From Pseudooctadecabacter jejudonensis (GTDB lineage Bacteria; Pseudomonadota; Alphaproteobacteria; Rhodobacterales; Rhodobacteraceae), in assembly GCF_900172275.1 (NCBI RefSeq), contig NZ_FWFT01000007.1, positions 62,001-126,000 on the forward strand: 64,000 bases of DNA, written 5' to 3'. The notes beneath the pieces were generated by a model. It made no database searches. It had not been told where the DNA came from and saw nothing but the letters and a program-made list of their open reading frames with translations. The translations under genes were made by a program, and so were the position numbers. Shown here piece by piece: positions 52,600 through 62,444 of this stretch; within the stretch, counting starts at the first letter, position 1, and every line of letters starts with the position of its first letter.

Positions 52600-54054
52600 T
52601 CAACCGCTAACCAAATCCGCAACGGCCCCTTTCGCCCCGCGACTGACAAGGGACGCATAGGCGTCCTGCACCAGCTGTTCAAAGTTGGGGTTGGCCGCCA
52701 AATCAGGCGGGAAAATCTCGTCCAGGGCCAACAGCGCGCGCACACGGCCCTGGTCATCCGATGCCCCGTCACAGGTCCGGCGCAAAAGGTCGGCCATCGG
52801 GTCGCGCACATCAATCGGAGCGCCTGTCTCATCGACGCCGCCCACGTAGCGCATCCAACCCGCTACGGCGAGGGCGAGGGCACGGGGCTGACGCCCCTGC
52901 CCCAAACTGTCCGCGACCGTCGCCAAAATCCGCTGCGGCAGTTTTTGACTGCCATCCATCGCAATCTGCCAAGTGCGATGTTTCAACGCGCGATCCAGAT
53001 AACGACGCAACAGGGCATCACGATAGGCGGGTAAATCCTCACCATCCGGTTGGGTCAGTGTCGGGATGATTTCTTCGTCCCATGCCATGCGGCACAGCTG
53101 GGCGAAATTCGGATCGGCCACTGTGTCGGCGATGGTTTCATACCCCGCCAGATACCCAAGATAGGCCAGCATGGAATGAGTGCCATTGAGGCAGCGCAGC
53201 TTCATTTCCTCATGGTCCGCAACCGAAGTCACCAGTTGCGCGCCCGCCATGTCCCACGCCGGTCTGCCTGTGGGAAAATCATCCTCGATCACCCATTGTC
53301 TGAACGCCTCATGAAAAACGCAGGCCTCATCGCGGGCATCGAGCAGGTCGGCCAAGGCCGCCCGGTCCGCGTCCGTGGTTGCAGGCGTAATGCGGTCCAC
53401 CATGGTGGCGGGAAAGGACACGTTTGTGGCAATCCAATCGGCCAGTTCCGTATCAACCTGACGGGCAAAGGCGCTCACGATGTTCCGGGTCAGCGGGCCG
53501 TTGCTGGGCAGGTTGTCACACGACAGCACCACAAAAGGTGCAACGCCTGTAGCCCGCCGCGCGGCCAAAGCCGCAACGATAAATCCGACAGCAGACCGAG
53601 GCTTTGACAGCTGCGACAGGTCATGGGCAATATCTGGATGATCCAGATCCAAGGTGCCAGTGGCCGGCGCGCGGCAATAGCCCTTCTCTGTGATCGTCAA
53701 CGATACGATTTTGACGGCCGCATCAGCCATAGCGTCCACCACCCCCGCAGGATTCTCAGGCGCGACCAGAACGTCCCGCACCGACCCAATCGTTTTGGGT
53801 AACATCCCGCCCTCATCCAGCGTGACCGAGGTAAAAAGGCCGCCCTGCGGGACCAGTTGATCGCGCGCTGTGGCACTGCGCAGGCACACCGCCAGAATGC
53901 CCCAGTCGCCCCCTGAGTGCGCCATCGCATCATGGGTATATTCCGCATTGAACGCGCGAAAAAAGGCGCCCGGACCCAAGTGAACGATCCCGATGTCAGG
54001 CGCGCTGCCCTGTCGCATCAGGCGCGGTTTCAACCCGTCCTGTGCGGGGCTCAT
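52600..54054 (-). CDS. uxuB: D-fructuronate reductase, mannitol dehydrogenase family (484 aa)
   Basis: An NAD(H)-dependent polyol/uronate dehydrogenase. The N-terminal Rossmann part has VHLGPGAFFRAFNAEYTHDA (24-43). The C-terminal helical domain contains the catalytic KLRCLNGTHSMLAYLGYLAG (about 280-299, Lys and His of the KxxxxNxxH set). The family also includes mannitol and altronate enzymes. The adjacent uxaC gene, overlapping by 4 bp, and uxuA in the locus favour fructuronate reduction to D-mannonate. Confidence 0.9.
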   Translation of the reverse strand: MSPAQDGLKPRLMRQGSAPDIGIVHLGPGAFFRAFNAEYTHDAMAHSGGDWGILAVCLRSATARDQLVPQGGLFTSVTLDEGGMLPKTIGSVRDVLVAPENPAGVVDAMADAAVKIVSLTITEKGYCRAPATGTLDLDHPDIAHDLSQLSKPRSAVGFIVAALAARRATGVAPFVVLSCDNLPSNGPLTRNIVSAFARQVDTELADWIATNVSFPATMVDRITPATTDADRAALADLLDARDEACVFHEAFRQWVIEDDFPTGRPAWDMAGAQLVTSVADHEEMKLRCLNGTHSMLAYLGYLAGYETIADTVADPNFAQLCRMAWDEEIIPTLTQPDGEDLPAYRDALLRRYLDRALKHRTWQIAMDGSQKLPQRILATVADSLGQGRQPRALALAVAGWMRYVGGVDETGAPIDVRDPMADLLRRTCDGASDDQGRVRALLALDEIFPPDLAANPNFEQLVQDAYASLVSRGAKGAVADLVSG

Positions 54055-55472
54055 AATCCGTAGGCCTGTTTGGCCAAGGTGTACGCCAGATCTTGAGAGA
54101 CCTCGAAGGCGTCTGCCTCACGCAGGCGGCCGGTGGTCACAAGACCCGCCAGATAGGCGCTATCGGAGCGGCGCGACACATCATGACGCGCGGGGATGGA
54201 ACAAAACGCCCGCGTGTCGTCATTGAACCCGGCTGTGTTGTAGAACCCGCAGGTCTCGGTCACGGCCTCACGGAACCGCTTGATCCCTTCGTAGCTGTCA
54301 AAGAACCACCACGGCGGCCCCAATGTCAGCGCAGGATAGGCCCCCGCCAATGGGGCCAGTTCGCGGGCATAGGTGGTTTCATCCAGCGTAAACAGAATAA
54401 TCGTCAGATCAGGCTCCATCCCCACTGCGTCCAGAAGGGGTTGCAACGCGCCCACGAAATCAGTCCGTCCCGGAATATCGAACCCCTTGTCGCGGCCAAA
54501 CTCCGCAAAGACCTGCGCGGAGTGATTGCGCACGCAACCGGCGTGGATTTGCATCGTCATCCCATCGTCGAGACTCATCTTGGCCATCTCGGTCAACATC
54601 TGCCCGCGGAACATCTCCGCCTCGTGTGTGGTAAACGTGCCTGCGATGATCTTGGCGAACAGCGCTTCGACCTCCGCGGTGGCCAAATTTGCAGTGACAG
54701 CACTGGGATGTCCATGATCCGTGGCAGTCGCGCCGTGATCCCGAAAAACCGCGCGCCGCGCACGGTGGGCGGCCAGATACCCTGTCCAGGTGTGGGTATC
54801 CTCACCTGTCATCTGCCCCAATGCCACCAAATTGTCCGCAAAGCCCTCAAAATCAGGATCGACCACCGCGTCGGGGCGATAGGTGGTAATGACGCGGCCT
54901 GTCCAGCCGCTGTCCTGGGTCATCTTGTGCCAGGCCAGATCATCTAGCGCGCCTTCGGTCGTGGCCAGCGCCTCGATGTTGAACCTCTCAAACAACGCGC
55001 GGGGGCGGAACGCATCGGTCGCCAATTGCGCCTCGATCTGGTCATAGATCGCATCCGCTGTCTGGGGCCCAAGGATATCCGTGACCCCAAACACATGTTC
55101 CAATGAATGATCCATCCACATCGCCGAAGGCGTGCCCCGAAACAGGTGATAGTTTTCCGCGAACCGCCGCCAGATCACACGCGGGTCACCCTCAACAGGT
55201 CCACCATCCGTGCGCGCAATACCAAGATCGGGCAGCGTCACACCCTGACTGACAAGCATCCGGAAGACGTAGTGATCAGGCGTAACAAACAGCGCCGCTG
55301 GGTCTGGAAAACGGTCGTTTTCGGCGAACCAGCGAGGATCGCAATGCCCATGGGGGCTGATGATCGGAAGATCTGCAACAGATTGATACAGCGCCCGTGC
55401 AAGATCACGTTGGCGTGGTTCGGCAGGATACAGACGATCGGGGTCGGTCAAAGTCATAGGGGCAGCCTTCAC
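54051..55472 (-). CDS. uxaC: Glucuronate isomerase (473 aa)
   Basis: Converts D-glucuronate to D-fructuronate (or galacturonate to tagaturonate). SPHGHCDPRWFAEN near 39-52 holds the metal-binding HxH. TPSAMWMDHSLEHVFG and MQIHAGCVRNHSAQVF (about 310-325) are family blocks, and the C-terminal ARHDVSRRSDSAYLAGLV is typical. Length fits. MTLTDPDRLYP, five residues in, is an alternative start. The product passes to UxuB, encoded by the overlapping next gene. Confidence 0.95.
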   Translation of the reverse strand: MKAAPMTLTDPDRLYPAEPRQRDLARALYQSVADLPIISPHGHCDPRWFAENDRFPDPAALFVTPDHYVFRMLVSQGVTLPDLGIARTDGGPVEGDPRVIWRRFAENYHLFRGTPSAMWMDHSLEHVFGVTDILGPQTADAIYDQIEAQLATDAFRPRALFERFNIEALATTEGALDDLAWHKMTQDSGWTGRVITTYRPDAVVDPDFEGFADNLVALGQMTGEDTHTWTGYLAAHRARRAVFRDHGATATDHGHPSAVTANLATAEVEALFAKIIAGTFTTHEAEMFRGQMLTEMAKMSLDDGMTMQIHAGCVRNHSAQVFAEFGRDKGFDIPGRTDFVGALQPLLDAVGMEPDLTIILFTLDETTYARELAPLAGAYPALTLGPPWWFFDSYEGIKRFREAVTETCGFYNTAGFNDDTRAFCSIPARHDVSRRSDSAYLAGLVTTGRLREADAFEVSQDLAYTLAKQAYGL

Positions 55473-55563
55473 AGTTTACGCATTGATAGGACAGGGGCAC
55501 GGCCGCGTCAAAACGGGTCTCCCAGTTTGTGAAGACATGCTACATAACGGGCCGGCGGAGACT

Positions 55564-57939
55564 TCAAAGCATCGTGATGTTGGCGTCGCTTTCCATGCGC
55601 CAATTTTGCGGAAGCTCCCGCACGGCCCCCACGACGTCGACGTTTGCTGTTAGACGAATATCATCGCTAGAAGCCCCGATCATCACGTCAAAGCCCCCAG
55701 GTTCGACAATCCGGCGATCATTTCGACCAGTGAAGTTGAGCATATCCGTCGGCACATGGAACGTGACCTTGGCGCTTGCACCGGCCGCCAATGAAACACG
55801 CGCAAAGGCTTTCAGTTCTTTGATTGGCCGCACAAGGGAGGCCATGCAATCGCGCGTATAAAGCTGGACAACCTCCACACCTGTCCTGTCGCCGGTGTTG
55901 GTAAGGGTTACGGCCACCTCTATCGTGCCGCCCTCATTGGGCACCTCAGCCGAGGCCAGTGTGATGTCGCTATACTCAAAGGACGTGTAGGACAGCCCAT
56001 GACCAAAGGGGTAATCGCTGCCGAAATGGCGGGCGATGGGGGTGCCTGCACTTTTGAATTTGTGGTTGTAGTGGTACGGGCAGGCGCCCGCGCTGCGCGG
56101 GGTTGAAATGGTCAACCGGCCCGAAGGCTCCGCCGCGCCGGTCAGCACATCAGCCAGCGCATGGCCGCCCTGTTCGCCGCTGAAATGGGTCATCACATAG
56201 GCCGCAAGGTCTTTTTCACGCCCGCCAAGGTTATAAGGCCGCCCGCTAGACAGCACGACGATCACAGGTGTGCCTGTGTCGAGCACCGCATCAAGAAGCT
56301 GTTGCTGCACACCAGGCAGGGCAAGGGTATCTACATCGGACCCCTCCCCCACCGTGCCCGTTTGGAAGATGCCCGACAGATCACCCAAGCACAGCACCGC
56401 CACATCCGCAGCCTTGGCCGCGACGACGGCATCCGCAATCAGGTCAATCCGATCAGACACGGGAGAGTTGCGCTTAATGCTCTCGTGGTCGGCCATGTCA
56501 CCCGGAAACACGGGCGCGCCGGACCCGCGGGTTTCCAGGATGTAGCAGCCTTGGGCAAAGGTGACGCGATCCTGCCCAAGGGCCGCGCGAAGGCCCGCAA
56601 GTGGCGTGATCACGTTGTCGGTGTCCGTGGTCGCATCGCTGTTGATGAGGTGGACGGGGAAAGCGTAATCGCCCAAAAGCGCCAGCGGATCATCTGCTGT
56701 GGGTCCGATCACCGCCAGTTTGGCGGTGTCACCCAGCGGCAGGATGCCGTTGTTTTCTAACAACGTGGTGCCTTGGGTCGCGACCTCGCGCGCAAGCGCA
56801 AGTGCCTCGGGCGTGCGCAGGGTAATAGCCCCTTCATCGGCGTACGGGCGTTCAAACAAGCCGATGCGGAATTTCTCGGTCAGAATACGGCGGACGACCT
56901 CATTGATATCGTCCATGTTGATCTGACCGCGTGACAGGGCTGTTTCCAAATGCGGCGTGCATTCGTTCGACGGCAGTTCCACATCCAGCCCCGCCTTGAA
57001 CGCAATCGCCGCGGCCTCACCCTTATCGGCGGCAATCGCGTGGTGCGTTTCCAGCAGTGTCACGCCAATATAATCAGCCACGATCAGCCCATCAAACCCC
57101 CACTGATCGCGCAAGACCTCCGTGAGAAGACGGTAAGATGCATGGAGAGGTTCCCCATCGATGTCATGATAGGCAGGCATGATGGACGCCGCATCGGCCC
57201 CTTTGACCGCCATCTCAAACGGCAGCATGAAATCATCGGCCAATTCACGCGGGCCAAGGTGAACGGGCGCATGGTTGCGCCCGCCTTCGCTGGCGGAATG
57301 GCCGACATAGTGTTTAAGGGTGGCGAGGAATTTGCGATCCGCCCCTTGCAAACCCCGCACATAGCGGGTGGCAAACACGCCTGTCAGATAGGGATCCTCG
57401 GCGAAACACTCCTCGGTCCGGCCCCAGCGCGCATCGCGGGACACGTCCAGCACGGGGGCAAGGCCCTGATGCGCCCCGATGGATTGACACTCTGCCCCGA
57501 TCGCGGCCCCCACCTTTTCGATAAGGTCTGGATTCCACGTGCCCGCCATGGACAGCGGCGTGGGGAACAATGTCGCGCCTTGGGCCATGAGGCCGGACAA
57601 ACACTCCTCATGCGACATCACGGGAATGCCAAGGCGCGTGCCCTCGATGATGTCCTTTTGGAACCGGTTCAGCGCCCGCACACCCGCGGCAGGGTCCACG
57701 CCAAAAGTCCCCAATGGCCGTGTGATCTGCCCCAGACCATGCGCAAACAACGTCTTCACTTTCTCAGGATCACCGCCCGAAAAATCATTCGACGCATCCG
57801 GGCGCATCTTGTGCGCCCCGTCCTCCGAGAGCACCAGCCAAAGCGCATGCATCTGCGCCAGCTTTTCCGGCAAGGTCATTTGCGACAGAAGATCCTGAAC
57901 ACGATCTTCGATGGCAGCTTTGGGGTCTTGATAGGTCAC
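55564..57939 (-). CDS. Glycoside hydrolase family 3 beta-glucosidase-like enzyme (791 aa)
   Basis: A retaining beta-glycosidase. The nucleophile is Asp289 in GFDGLIVADYIGV, and KHYVGHSASEGGRNHAPVH (about 209-227) gives the GH3 Lys-His substrate-binding pair. The first domain is a TIM barrel (1 to about 340), the second an alpha/beta sandwich with SSGRPYNLG, followed by a C-terminal fibronectin-III-like domain (about 690-760). No signal peptide was seen, so cytoplasmic hydrolysis of imported oligosaccharides is likely. It is the last gene of the beta-glucoside operon, 9 bp after the ATPase gene. Xylosidase activity is an alternative within GH3. Confidence 0.9.
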   Translation of the reverse strand: MTYQDPKAAIEDRVQDLLSQMTLPEKLAQMHALWLVLSEDGAHKMRPDASNDFSGGDPEKVKTLFAHGLGQITRPLGTFGVDPAAGVRALNRFQKDIIEGTRLGIPVMSHEECLSGLMAQGATLFPTPLSMAGTWNPDLIEKVGAAIGAECQSIGAHQGLAPVLDVSRDARWGRTEECFAEDPYLTGVFATRYVRGLQGADRKFLATLKHYVGHSASEGGRNHAPVHLGPRELADDFMLPFEMAVKGADAASIMPAYHDIDGEPLHASYRLLTEVLRDQWGFDGLIVADYIGVTLLETHHAIAADKGEAAAIAFKAGLDVELPSNECTPHLETALSRGQINMDDINEVVRRILTEKFRIGLFERPYADEGAITLRTPEALALAREVATQGTTLLENNGILPLGDTAKLAVIGPTADDPLALLGDYAFPVHLINSDATTDTDNVITPLAGLRAALGQDRVTFAQGCYILETRGSGAPVFPGDMADHESIKRNSPVSDRIDLIADAVVAAKAADVAVLCLGDLSGIFQTGTVGEGSDVDTLALPGVQQQLLDAVLDTGTPVIVVLSSGRPYNLGGREKDLAAYVMTHFSGEQGGHALADVLTGAAEPSGRLTISTPRSAGACPYHYNHKFKSAGTPIARHFGSDYPFGHGLSYTSFEYSDITLASAEVPNEGGTIEVAVTLTNTGDRTGVEVVQLYTRDCMASLVRPIKELKAFARVSLAAGASAKVTFHVPTDMLNFTGRNDRRIVEPGGFDVMIGASSDDIRLTANVDVVGAVRELPQNWRMESDANITML

Positions 57940-57948
57940 GCTTTGGGT

Positions 57949-59010
57949 TTACTCGTCTTTGGGGAATACGTGGATGTATTCCGGCGCGATGGACAGGTGC
58001 ACGGGTGCATCCAGCGCAAGATCCGCCAGCGTATCATCAACGACGGTCAGGTTTTGACCTGCGACTTTGATTTTGAGGTGGTTCACAGCGCCCGTGGGTT
58101 CCACCAACCGGACGCTCCCCGGCATGGCATTCGTCGCACTGTTTGCCGCCAGTTCAAGGTGCTCTGGGCGCAGGCCCAACTTCACGTCGCGACCCAATGC
58201 GGCATAATCAACAGACACCACCAACTTGGTGCCATCCTGAAGGGTTGCTGTCGTTTGGCCCCCTGATGTTTCAAGCGTCGCATCGACGAAGTTCATGGCC
58301 GGTGAACCGATAAAGCCCGCAACGAAACTGTTGGCAGGGTTTCGATACAACTCCGTTGGGGTGCCGATCTGCTGGATGACCCCGCCTTTGAGGATCACAA
58401 CACGATCCGCCAGCGTCATCGCTTCAATCTGGTCGTGAGTTACGTAGATCGAGGTGGTTTTGACCTTGTGATGCAGATGCTTGATTTCATCGCGCATCTC
58501 GGCGCGCAGTTTGGCATCCAGATTGGACAGCGGCTCATCAAACAAGAACGCATCAGGGTTGCGCACAATGGCACGCCCCATGGCGACGCGCTGACGTTGC
58601 CCGCCTGACAGCTGCGACGGTTTGCGATCCAGCAGATCGGTGAGGCCCAGCGTCTCCGCCGCCGCCCGCGCCCGTTCACGCTTTTCCGCCTTGGACACGC
58701 CGGAGATGCGCAGGTTGAAGCCGATGTTTTCCTCAACCGTCATGTGCGGGTAAAGCGCATAAGACTGAAACACCATTGCGATGTTGCGCTCCCGCGGGTT
58801 GAGGTCGTTGACGATTTCGTTGTCCATCACAATCTCACCGCTTGTGGCGTCCTCAAGCCCGGCGATGATCCGCAGCAACGTGGATTTGCCGCAGCCTGAC
58901 GGGCCGACGAGGGCAACAAACTCACCCTCTTCGACGGTCAGGTTCAGGTCATGCAGCACTTTAACCTCACCGAAGGACTTCGACAGGTTCACCAGTTCAA
59001 CGCGTGCCAT
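57949..59010 (-). CDS. ABC sugar importer ATPase, UgpC/MalK type (353 aa)
   Basis: Walker [11 protein letters not shown] (about 36-45), Q-loop [11 protein letters not shown], signature LSGGQRQR near 133 and Walker [15 protein letters not shown] near 152-165 are all present. The TOBE domain occupies the C-terminal third. It overlaps the GH1 gene by one base. It completes an importer with the two permeases and binding protein at 60.5-63.7 kb. Confidence 0.95.
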   Translation of the reverse strand: MARVELVNLSKSFGEVKVLHDLNLTVEEGEFVALVGPSGCGKSTLLRIIAGLEDATSGEIVMDNEIVNDLNPRERNIAMVFQSYALYPHMTVEENIGFNLRISGVSKAEKRERARAAAETLGLTDLLDRKPSQLSGGQRQRVAMGRAIVRNPDAFLFDEPLSNLDAKLRAEMRDEIKHLHHKVKTTSIYVTHDQIEAMTLADRVVILKGGVIQQIGTPTELYRNPANSFVAGFIGSPAMNFVDATLETSGGQTTATLQDGTKLVVSVDYAALGRDVKLGLRPEHLELAANSATNAMPGSVRLVEPTGAVNHLKIKVAGQNLTVVDDTLADLALDAPVHLSIAPEYIHVFPKDE

Positions 59011-60464
59011 TATTCTGCGGCCTCCGCCTGGGCGGCGTCATGGGCGCGCGCGATGTCGGCATACCAATGGCCACTGGCCTTGATGGTGCGCACTTGTGTT
59101 TCGTAATCCACATGCACAAGGCCAAATCGCATCTTATAGCCTTCAGCCCATTCGAAATTGTCCATCAGGGACCAGGCGAAATAACCCTTCAGCGGGATCC
59201 CTTCGTTCAGGCTACCGGCTAGCGCATCAAGGTGATCTGCGATGTAGTCCTGCCGTGGTTGGTCATCGACCACACCGTTTTCATCGGGCCCCATGTTATA
59301 GCAGGCCCCATTTTCGGTGATGTAGACGGGGGGCAGGTTGTCGTAACGATCATATACTTGCGTCAACAGGTGCGAGATGCCGTCGGGCCGCATTTCCCAA
59401 CCAATGTCTGTGCGTGCATCAGACCCGCTGGAGGGAACGGCCTTGAGCGCCAGAAACTCCGACGCGGGGTCCGCGTCCGTATCGAATGACCCCATGGCCC
59501 CCACGCCGGTCAGATCGGCGCGTTTGTCGGGGTCATGTTTGACCATACCGGGGAAGTAGTAGTTGAAGCCCCACCAATCCAGCGGCTGGTTGATGATCTT
59601 CATGTCACCATCCTGAACACGCAGTTTGTCACCCAAAGCGGCCTCGAACTCTGCATCATAGGCGCCGTCGAACACGGGCCCAAAGAACACTCCGTTATGG
59701 AACTGGAAGGCCCGTTCTGCGGCGGCCTTGTCTTCTTCCTTGTCGCTGGCGGCAAAGATCGATTGCGCGTTGATCACGGTGCCCATGGGGATATCGGACC
59801 GCTCGGCACGAGCGGCCTGAACGCTAAGACCGTGGGCCAGATTGGTCACATGAACCGCAGCCAAAGCCGCATCGATGGACCGTTCACCGGGTGCGTGTTT
59901 GCCGATCCAATGCCCAAGATAGGTGGAACACCACGGTTCATTAAACGTGGCCAGCGCGTCGATCCGGTCCCCAATACGTTTGACCACATGGGACGTGTAT
60001 TCGGCAAAGGCGTTGGCTGTGTCGCGATCCGTCCAACCACCGTAACCCGCCAGCGCCAAAGGCAAATCCCAATGGTACAGTGTCGGGAACACCTTCAGGC
60101 CCCGTTCAACCATGCCGTCCACCAGACGATCATAGAAATCGAGGCCCTTTTCGTTCACGTCGCCACGGCCCTGCGGCAGAATACGCGGCCACGCAATGGA
60201 GAACCGGTAGGCATCGACACCCATCTGCTTGATCAGATCCAGATCGCTTTCCCAGCGGTTGTAATGGTCACAGGCGACATCGCCGTTGTGCCCTTGATAG
60301 ACACGGCCAGGCATGTTGGAAAACGCATCCCAGATGCAGGGTCCGCGCCCGTCGGTCTTGGTCGCACCTTCGATCTGATAGGATGCAGTGGCCAGCCCCC
60401 ACGTGAAATCTTGGGGAAAGCGGCCTGCAATTTCGGCGGGGTCTTGGGTTGTTTTTTGGGTCAC
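59010..60464 (-). CDS. Glycoside hydrolase family 1 beta-glucosidase (484 aa)
   Basis: A retaining beta-glucosidase. The acid/base residue is Glu176 in TFNEPW and the nucleophile Glu384 in YITENGA. The N-terminal [15 protein letters not shown] and the [13 protein letters not shown] block near 435-447 are GH1 signatures. No signal peptide, so it acts in the cytoplasm on imported beta-glucosides such as cello- or laminari-oligosaccharides. It lies between the MalG-type permease (4 bp) and the ATPase (1 bp overlap). Confidence 0.95.
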   Translation of the reverse strand: MTQKTTQDPAEIAGRFPQDFTWGLATASYQIEGATKTDGRGPCIWDAFSNMPGRVYQGHNGDVACDHYNRWESDLDLIKQMGVDAYRFSIAWPRILPQGRGDVNEKGLDFYDRLVDGMVERGLKVFPTLYHWDLPLALAGYGGWTDRDTANAFAEYTSHVVKRIGDRIDALATFNEPWCSTYLGHWIGKHAPGERSIDAALAAVHVTNLAHGLSVQAARAERSDIPMGTVINAQSIFAASDKEEDKAAAERAFQFHNGVFFGPVFDGAYDAEFEAALGDKLRVQDGDMKIINQPLDWWGFNYYFPGMVKHDPDKRADLTGVGAMGSFDTDADPASEFLALKAVPSSGSDARTDIGWEMRPDGISHLLTQVYDRYDNLPPVYITENGACYNMGPDENGVVDDQPRQDYIADHLDALAGSLNEGIPLKGYFAWSLMDNFEWAEGYKMRFGLVHVDYETQVRTIKASGHWYADIARAHDAAQAEAAE

Positions 60465-60468
60465 TGGT

Positions 60469-61356
60469 TTATCCTTTTACGGCGCCTGCGGTCAGGCCAG
60501 CCATCATTTGACGAGAGAAAAAGAGGAACGCGATAAGAAGCGGCAGCATGGACAGGAATGTGCCCAGCATAATCGCGCCCCAAGGCGAGTTTGCGATAGA
60601 CTGCACCGACCGAAGCGCCAGTGTCAGAACGTATTTATCAGGCGAGGACAGCACAATCAGCGGGGTGAGGAAGTTATTCCAAAGCCCGATAAACATCACG
60701 ATGCCCAAGGTTGCGAGGGCGGGTTTGATCAGGGGCAGCACCACTGACCAGAAGATGCGAAACTCAGACGCGCCGTCCACCTTAGCGGCGTCCAAAAGCT
60801 CGCGTGAGATGGATTGCACCATATATTGCCGGATCAGGAAGATGCCGAACGCATTTGCAATGCCCGGCAGCCAGATTGCCAAGTGGGTGTCGAGGATGCC
60901 GAGGAACTGCACGGTCAAAAAGAATGGGATCAGCCCCAGCACCGGCGGCACCATCATCGAGGCGATCATGATGCCAAAGATCAGGTTTTTGCCCCGAAAG
61001 TTGAAGGCAAAGAACCCGTAGGCACACATGGAGCAAAAGAAGACCGCCCCCACCGTGCCGGCCGTCGCCACCCACAGCGAATTGAACAGCACCGTCCAGA
61101 ACGGCATGACATCCAACAGCTTGATATAGTTTTCCGCCAAATTGTCTCCGATCCAGAACGGCGGTGGGGACGAATAAATCTCCGACCGCGAATGGGTGGC
61201 CATCAAGGCGACCCAGACAAACGGGAAAATGGTGACCAAAAGGCCCGTGATCATCACCACATGCGTTGCGTATTTGCCCAGCCGTGGAAATGTGCGCGCG
61301 CGTTTACGCGGGGCTGCCATGCGGCGTTCGGGCGGTTGTGTGTCGAGGGTTGTCAT
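60469..61356 (-). CDS. ABC sugar permease, MalG type (295 aa)
   Basis: An inner-membrane permease. The ATG at 61356 overlaps the last base of the MalF-type gene. A basic N-terminus (RMAAPRKRARTFPRLGKY) precedes the first helix at about 33-55. The EAA motif is LLDAAKVDGASEFRIFWSVVLPL near 190-212. Six helices are expected. Confidence 0.94.
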   Translation of the reverse strand: MTTLDTQPPERRMAAPRKRARTFPRLGKYATHVVMITGLLVTIFPFVWVALMATHSRSEIYSSPPPFWIGDNLAENYIKLLDVMPFWTVLFNSLWVATAGTVGAVFFCSMCAYGFFAFNFRGKNLIFGIMIASMMVPPVLGLIPFFLTVQFLGILDTHLAIWLPGIANAFGIFLIRQYMVQSISRELLDAAKVDGASEFRIFWSVVLPLIKPALATLGIVMFIGLWNNFLTPLIVLSSPDKYVLTLALRSVQSIANSPWGAIMLGTFLSMLPLLIAFLFFSRQMMAGLTAGAVKG

Positions 61357-62378
61357 CAGCGATCGCCTCCCAATCCTTTTTTGCCGTTGAAGTAGAAATG
61401 GACGGCGGTGACGATGGCGATGAACAAGAACAACACCCATGAGATCGCGGCAGCTGCCCCCATCTCAAGCCATTCCCAGCCCACCAGATAGAGGTAGTAA
61501 GACGCGGTCAGACCCGATTGGCCCACACCGCCCGAATTGCCTTCGGTAAGCACATAAGGTTCTTCGAACATCTGCAGGTTGCCAATAATGGTGAGGGTGA
61601 TGGCAAAGAACGCAAAGGGGCGGATCATCGGCAGGGCGATGTTCCAGAACTGTTGCCATGCGTTGCACCCGTCTACTTTGGCGGCGTCGTACAGGTCTTT
61701 TGAAACGGTCAGGAAACCCGCTGAATAAATAACGATGTTGAAGCCTGTGTATTTCCAGATCACCACAAAGGCGATGGACGGTTTGATCAAATCGGACGAG
61801 TTGAGCCAGCGGATGGGCATCGCCTCTTCCACCCAACCCAGAAACCACGAAAACACCGGCCATTTGGATATAGCCACCAGCCATTGGTTCAAGATGCCGG
61901 AATTGCCCGAATAGATCGTGTAAAAGATCAGCGAAATTGCGACGGTCGAGGTGATGAACGGCACAAAGAACGTCGCCGTATAGACCTGCCGGATGCCACT
62001 GCGCACGGCCATGACCAGCAAATAGGCCACGGGGATCGCGATGAGGTGTTGCGGGATGCCCGACACCAGAGCAAGCCAAGTTGTGTTATAGAGTGATTTC
62101 CACAGCCACGGGTCGTCCATCGCCAAACGGTAGTTGTCCAGCCCGACGTATTCCATGCTCGCCAACCCTGCGACCGGGTTCCATTCCTGAAACGACAGAT
62201 AGGCGGAAAACATCAGCGGAAAGGCGGTGAAAACGCAAAAGATAATGATGAAGGGCGAGATAAACAGCCACGGCGTCAACGTCTTGACCCAACGTCTGCG
62301 AGTCGAATGGCGGCGGATCCTCCGCGGCGCATCCGAACGGATGTCAGTTACATCTGGATCTGGTGTTGTGTCAGCCAT
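61356..62378 (-). CDS. ABC sugar permease, MalF type (340 aa)
   Basis: The partner permease with a long basic N-terminal tail (about 33 residues, RRIRRHSTRRRW). The first helix is at about 34-58 (LTPWLFISPFIIIFCVFTAFPLMFS, split) and the EAA loop is YDAAKVDGCNAWQQFWNIALP near 230-250. It follows the binding-protein gene after 66 bp that contain a stem-loop. Confidence 0.94.
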   Translation of the reverse strand: MADTTPDPDVTDIRSDAPRRIRRHSTRRRWVKTLTPWLFISPFIIIFCVFTAFPLMFSAYLSFQEWNPVAGLASMEYVGLDNYRLAMDDPWLWKSLYNTTWLALVSGIPQHLIAIPVAYLLVMAVRSGIRQVYTATFFVPFITSTVAISLIFYTIYSGNSGILNQWLVAISKWPVFSWFLGWVEEAMPIRWLNSSDLIKPSIAFVVIWKYTGFNIVIYSAGFLTVSKDLYDAAKVDGCNAWQQFWNIALPMIRPFAFFAITLTIIGNLQMFEEPYVLTEGNSGGVGQSGLTASYYLYLVGWEWLEMGAAAAISWVLFLFIAIVTAVHFYFNGKKGLGGDR

Positions 62379-62408
62379 GGGCGTGATCTTTCAAACGGAA
62401 AGGAAGGC

Positions 62409-62432
62409 GCGCCCCGCCCGCAGGCGGGACGC
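62409..62432 (-). other. Stem-loop between binding-protein and permease genes
   Basis: On the transcribed strand GCGTCCCGCC pairs with GGCGGGGCGC (one G-T pair) around the tetraloop TGCG, a UNCG-type loop in RNA closed by C-G. It lies 12 bp after the binding-protein stop. Confidence 0.65.
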
Positions 62433-62444
62433 ACGCGGGAGGTC

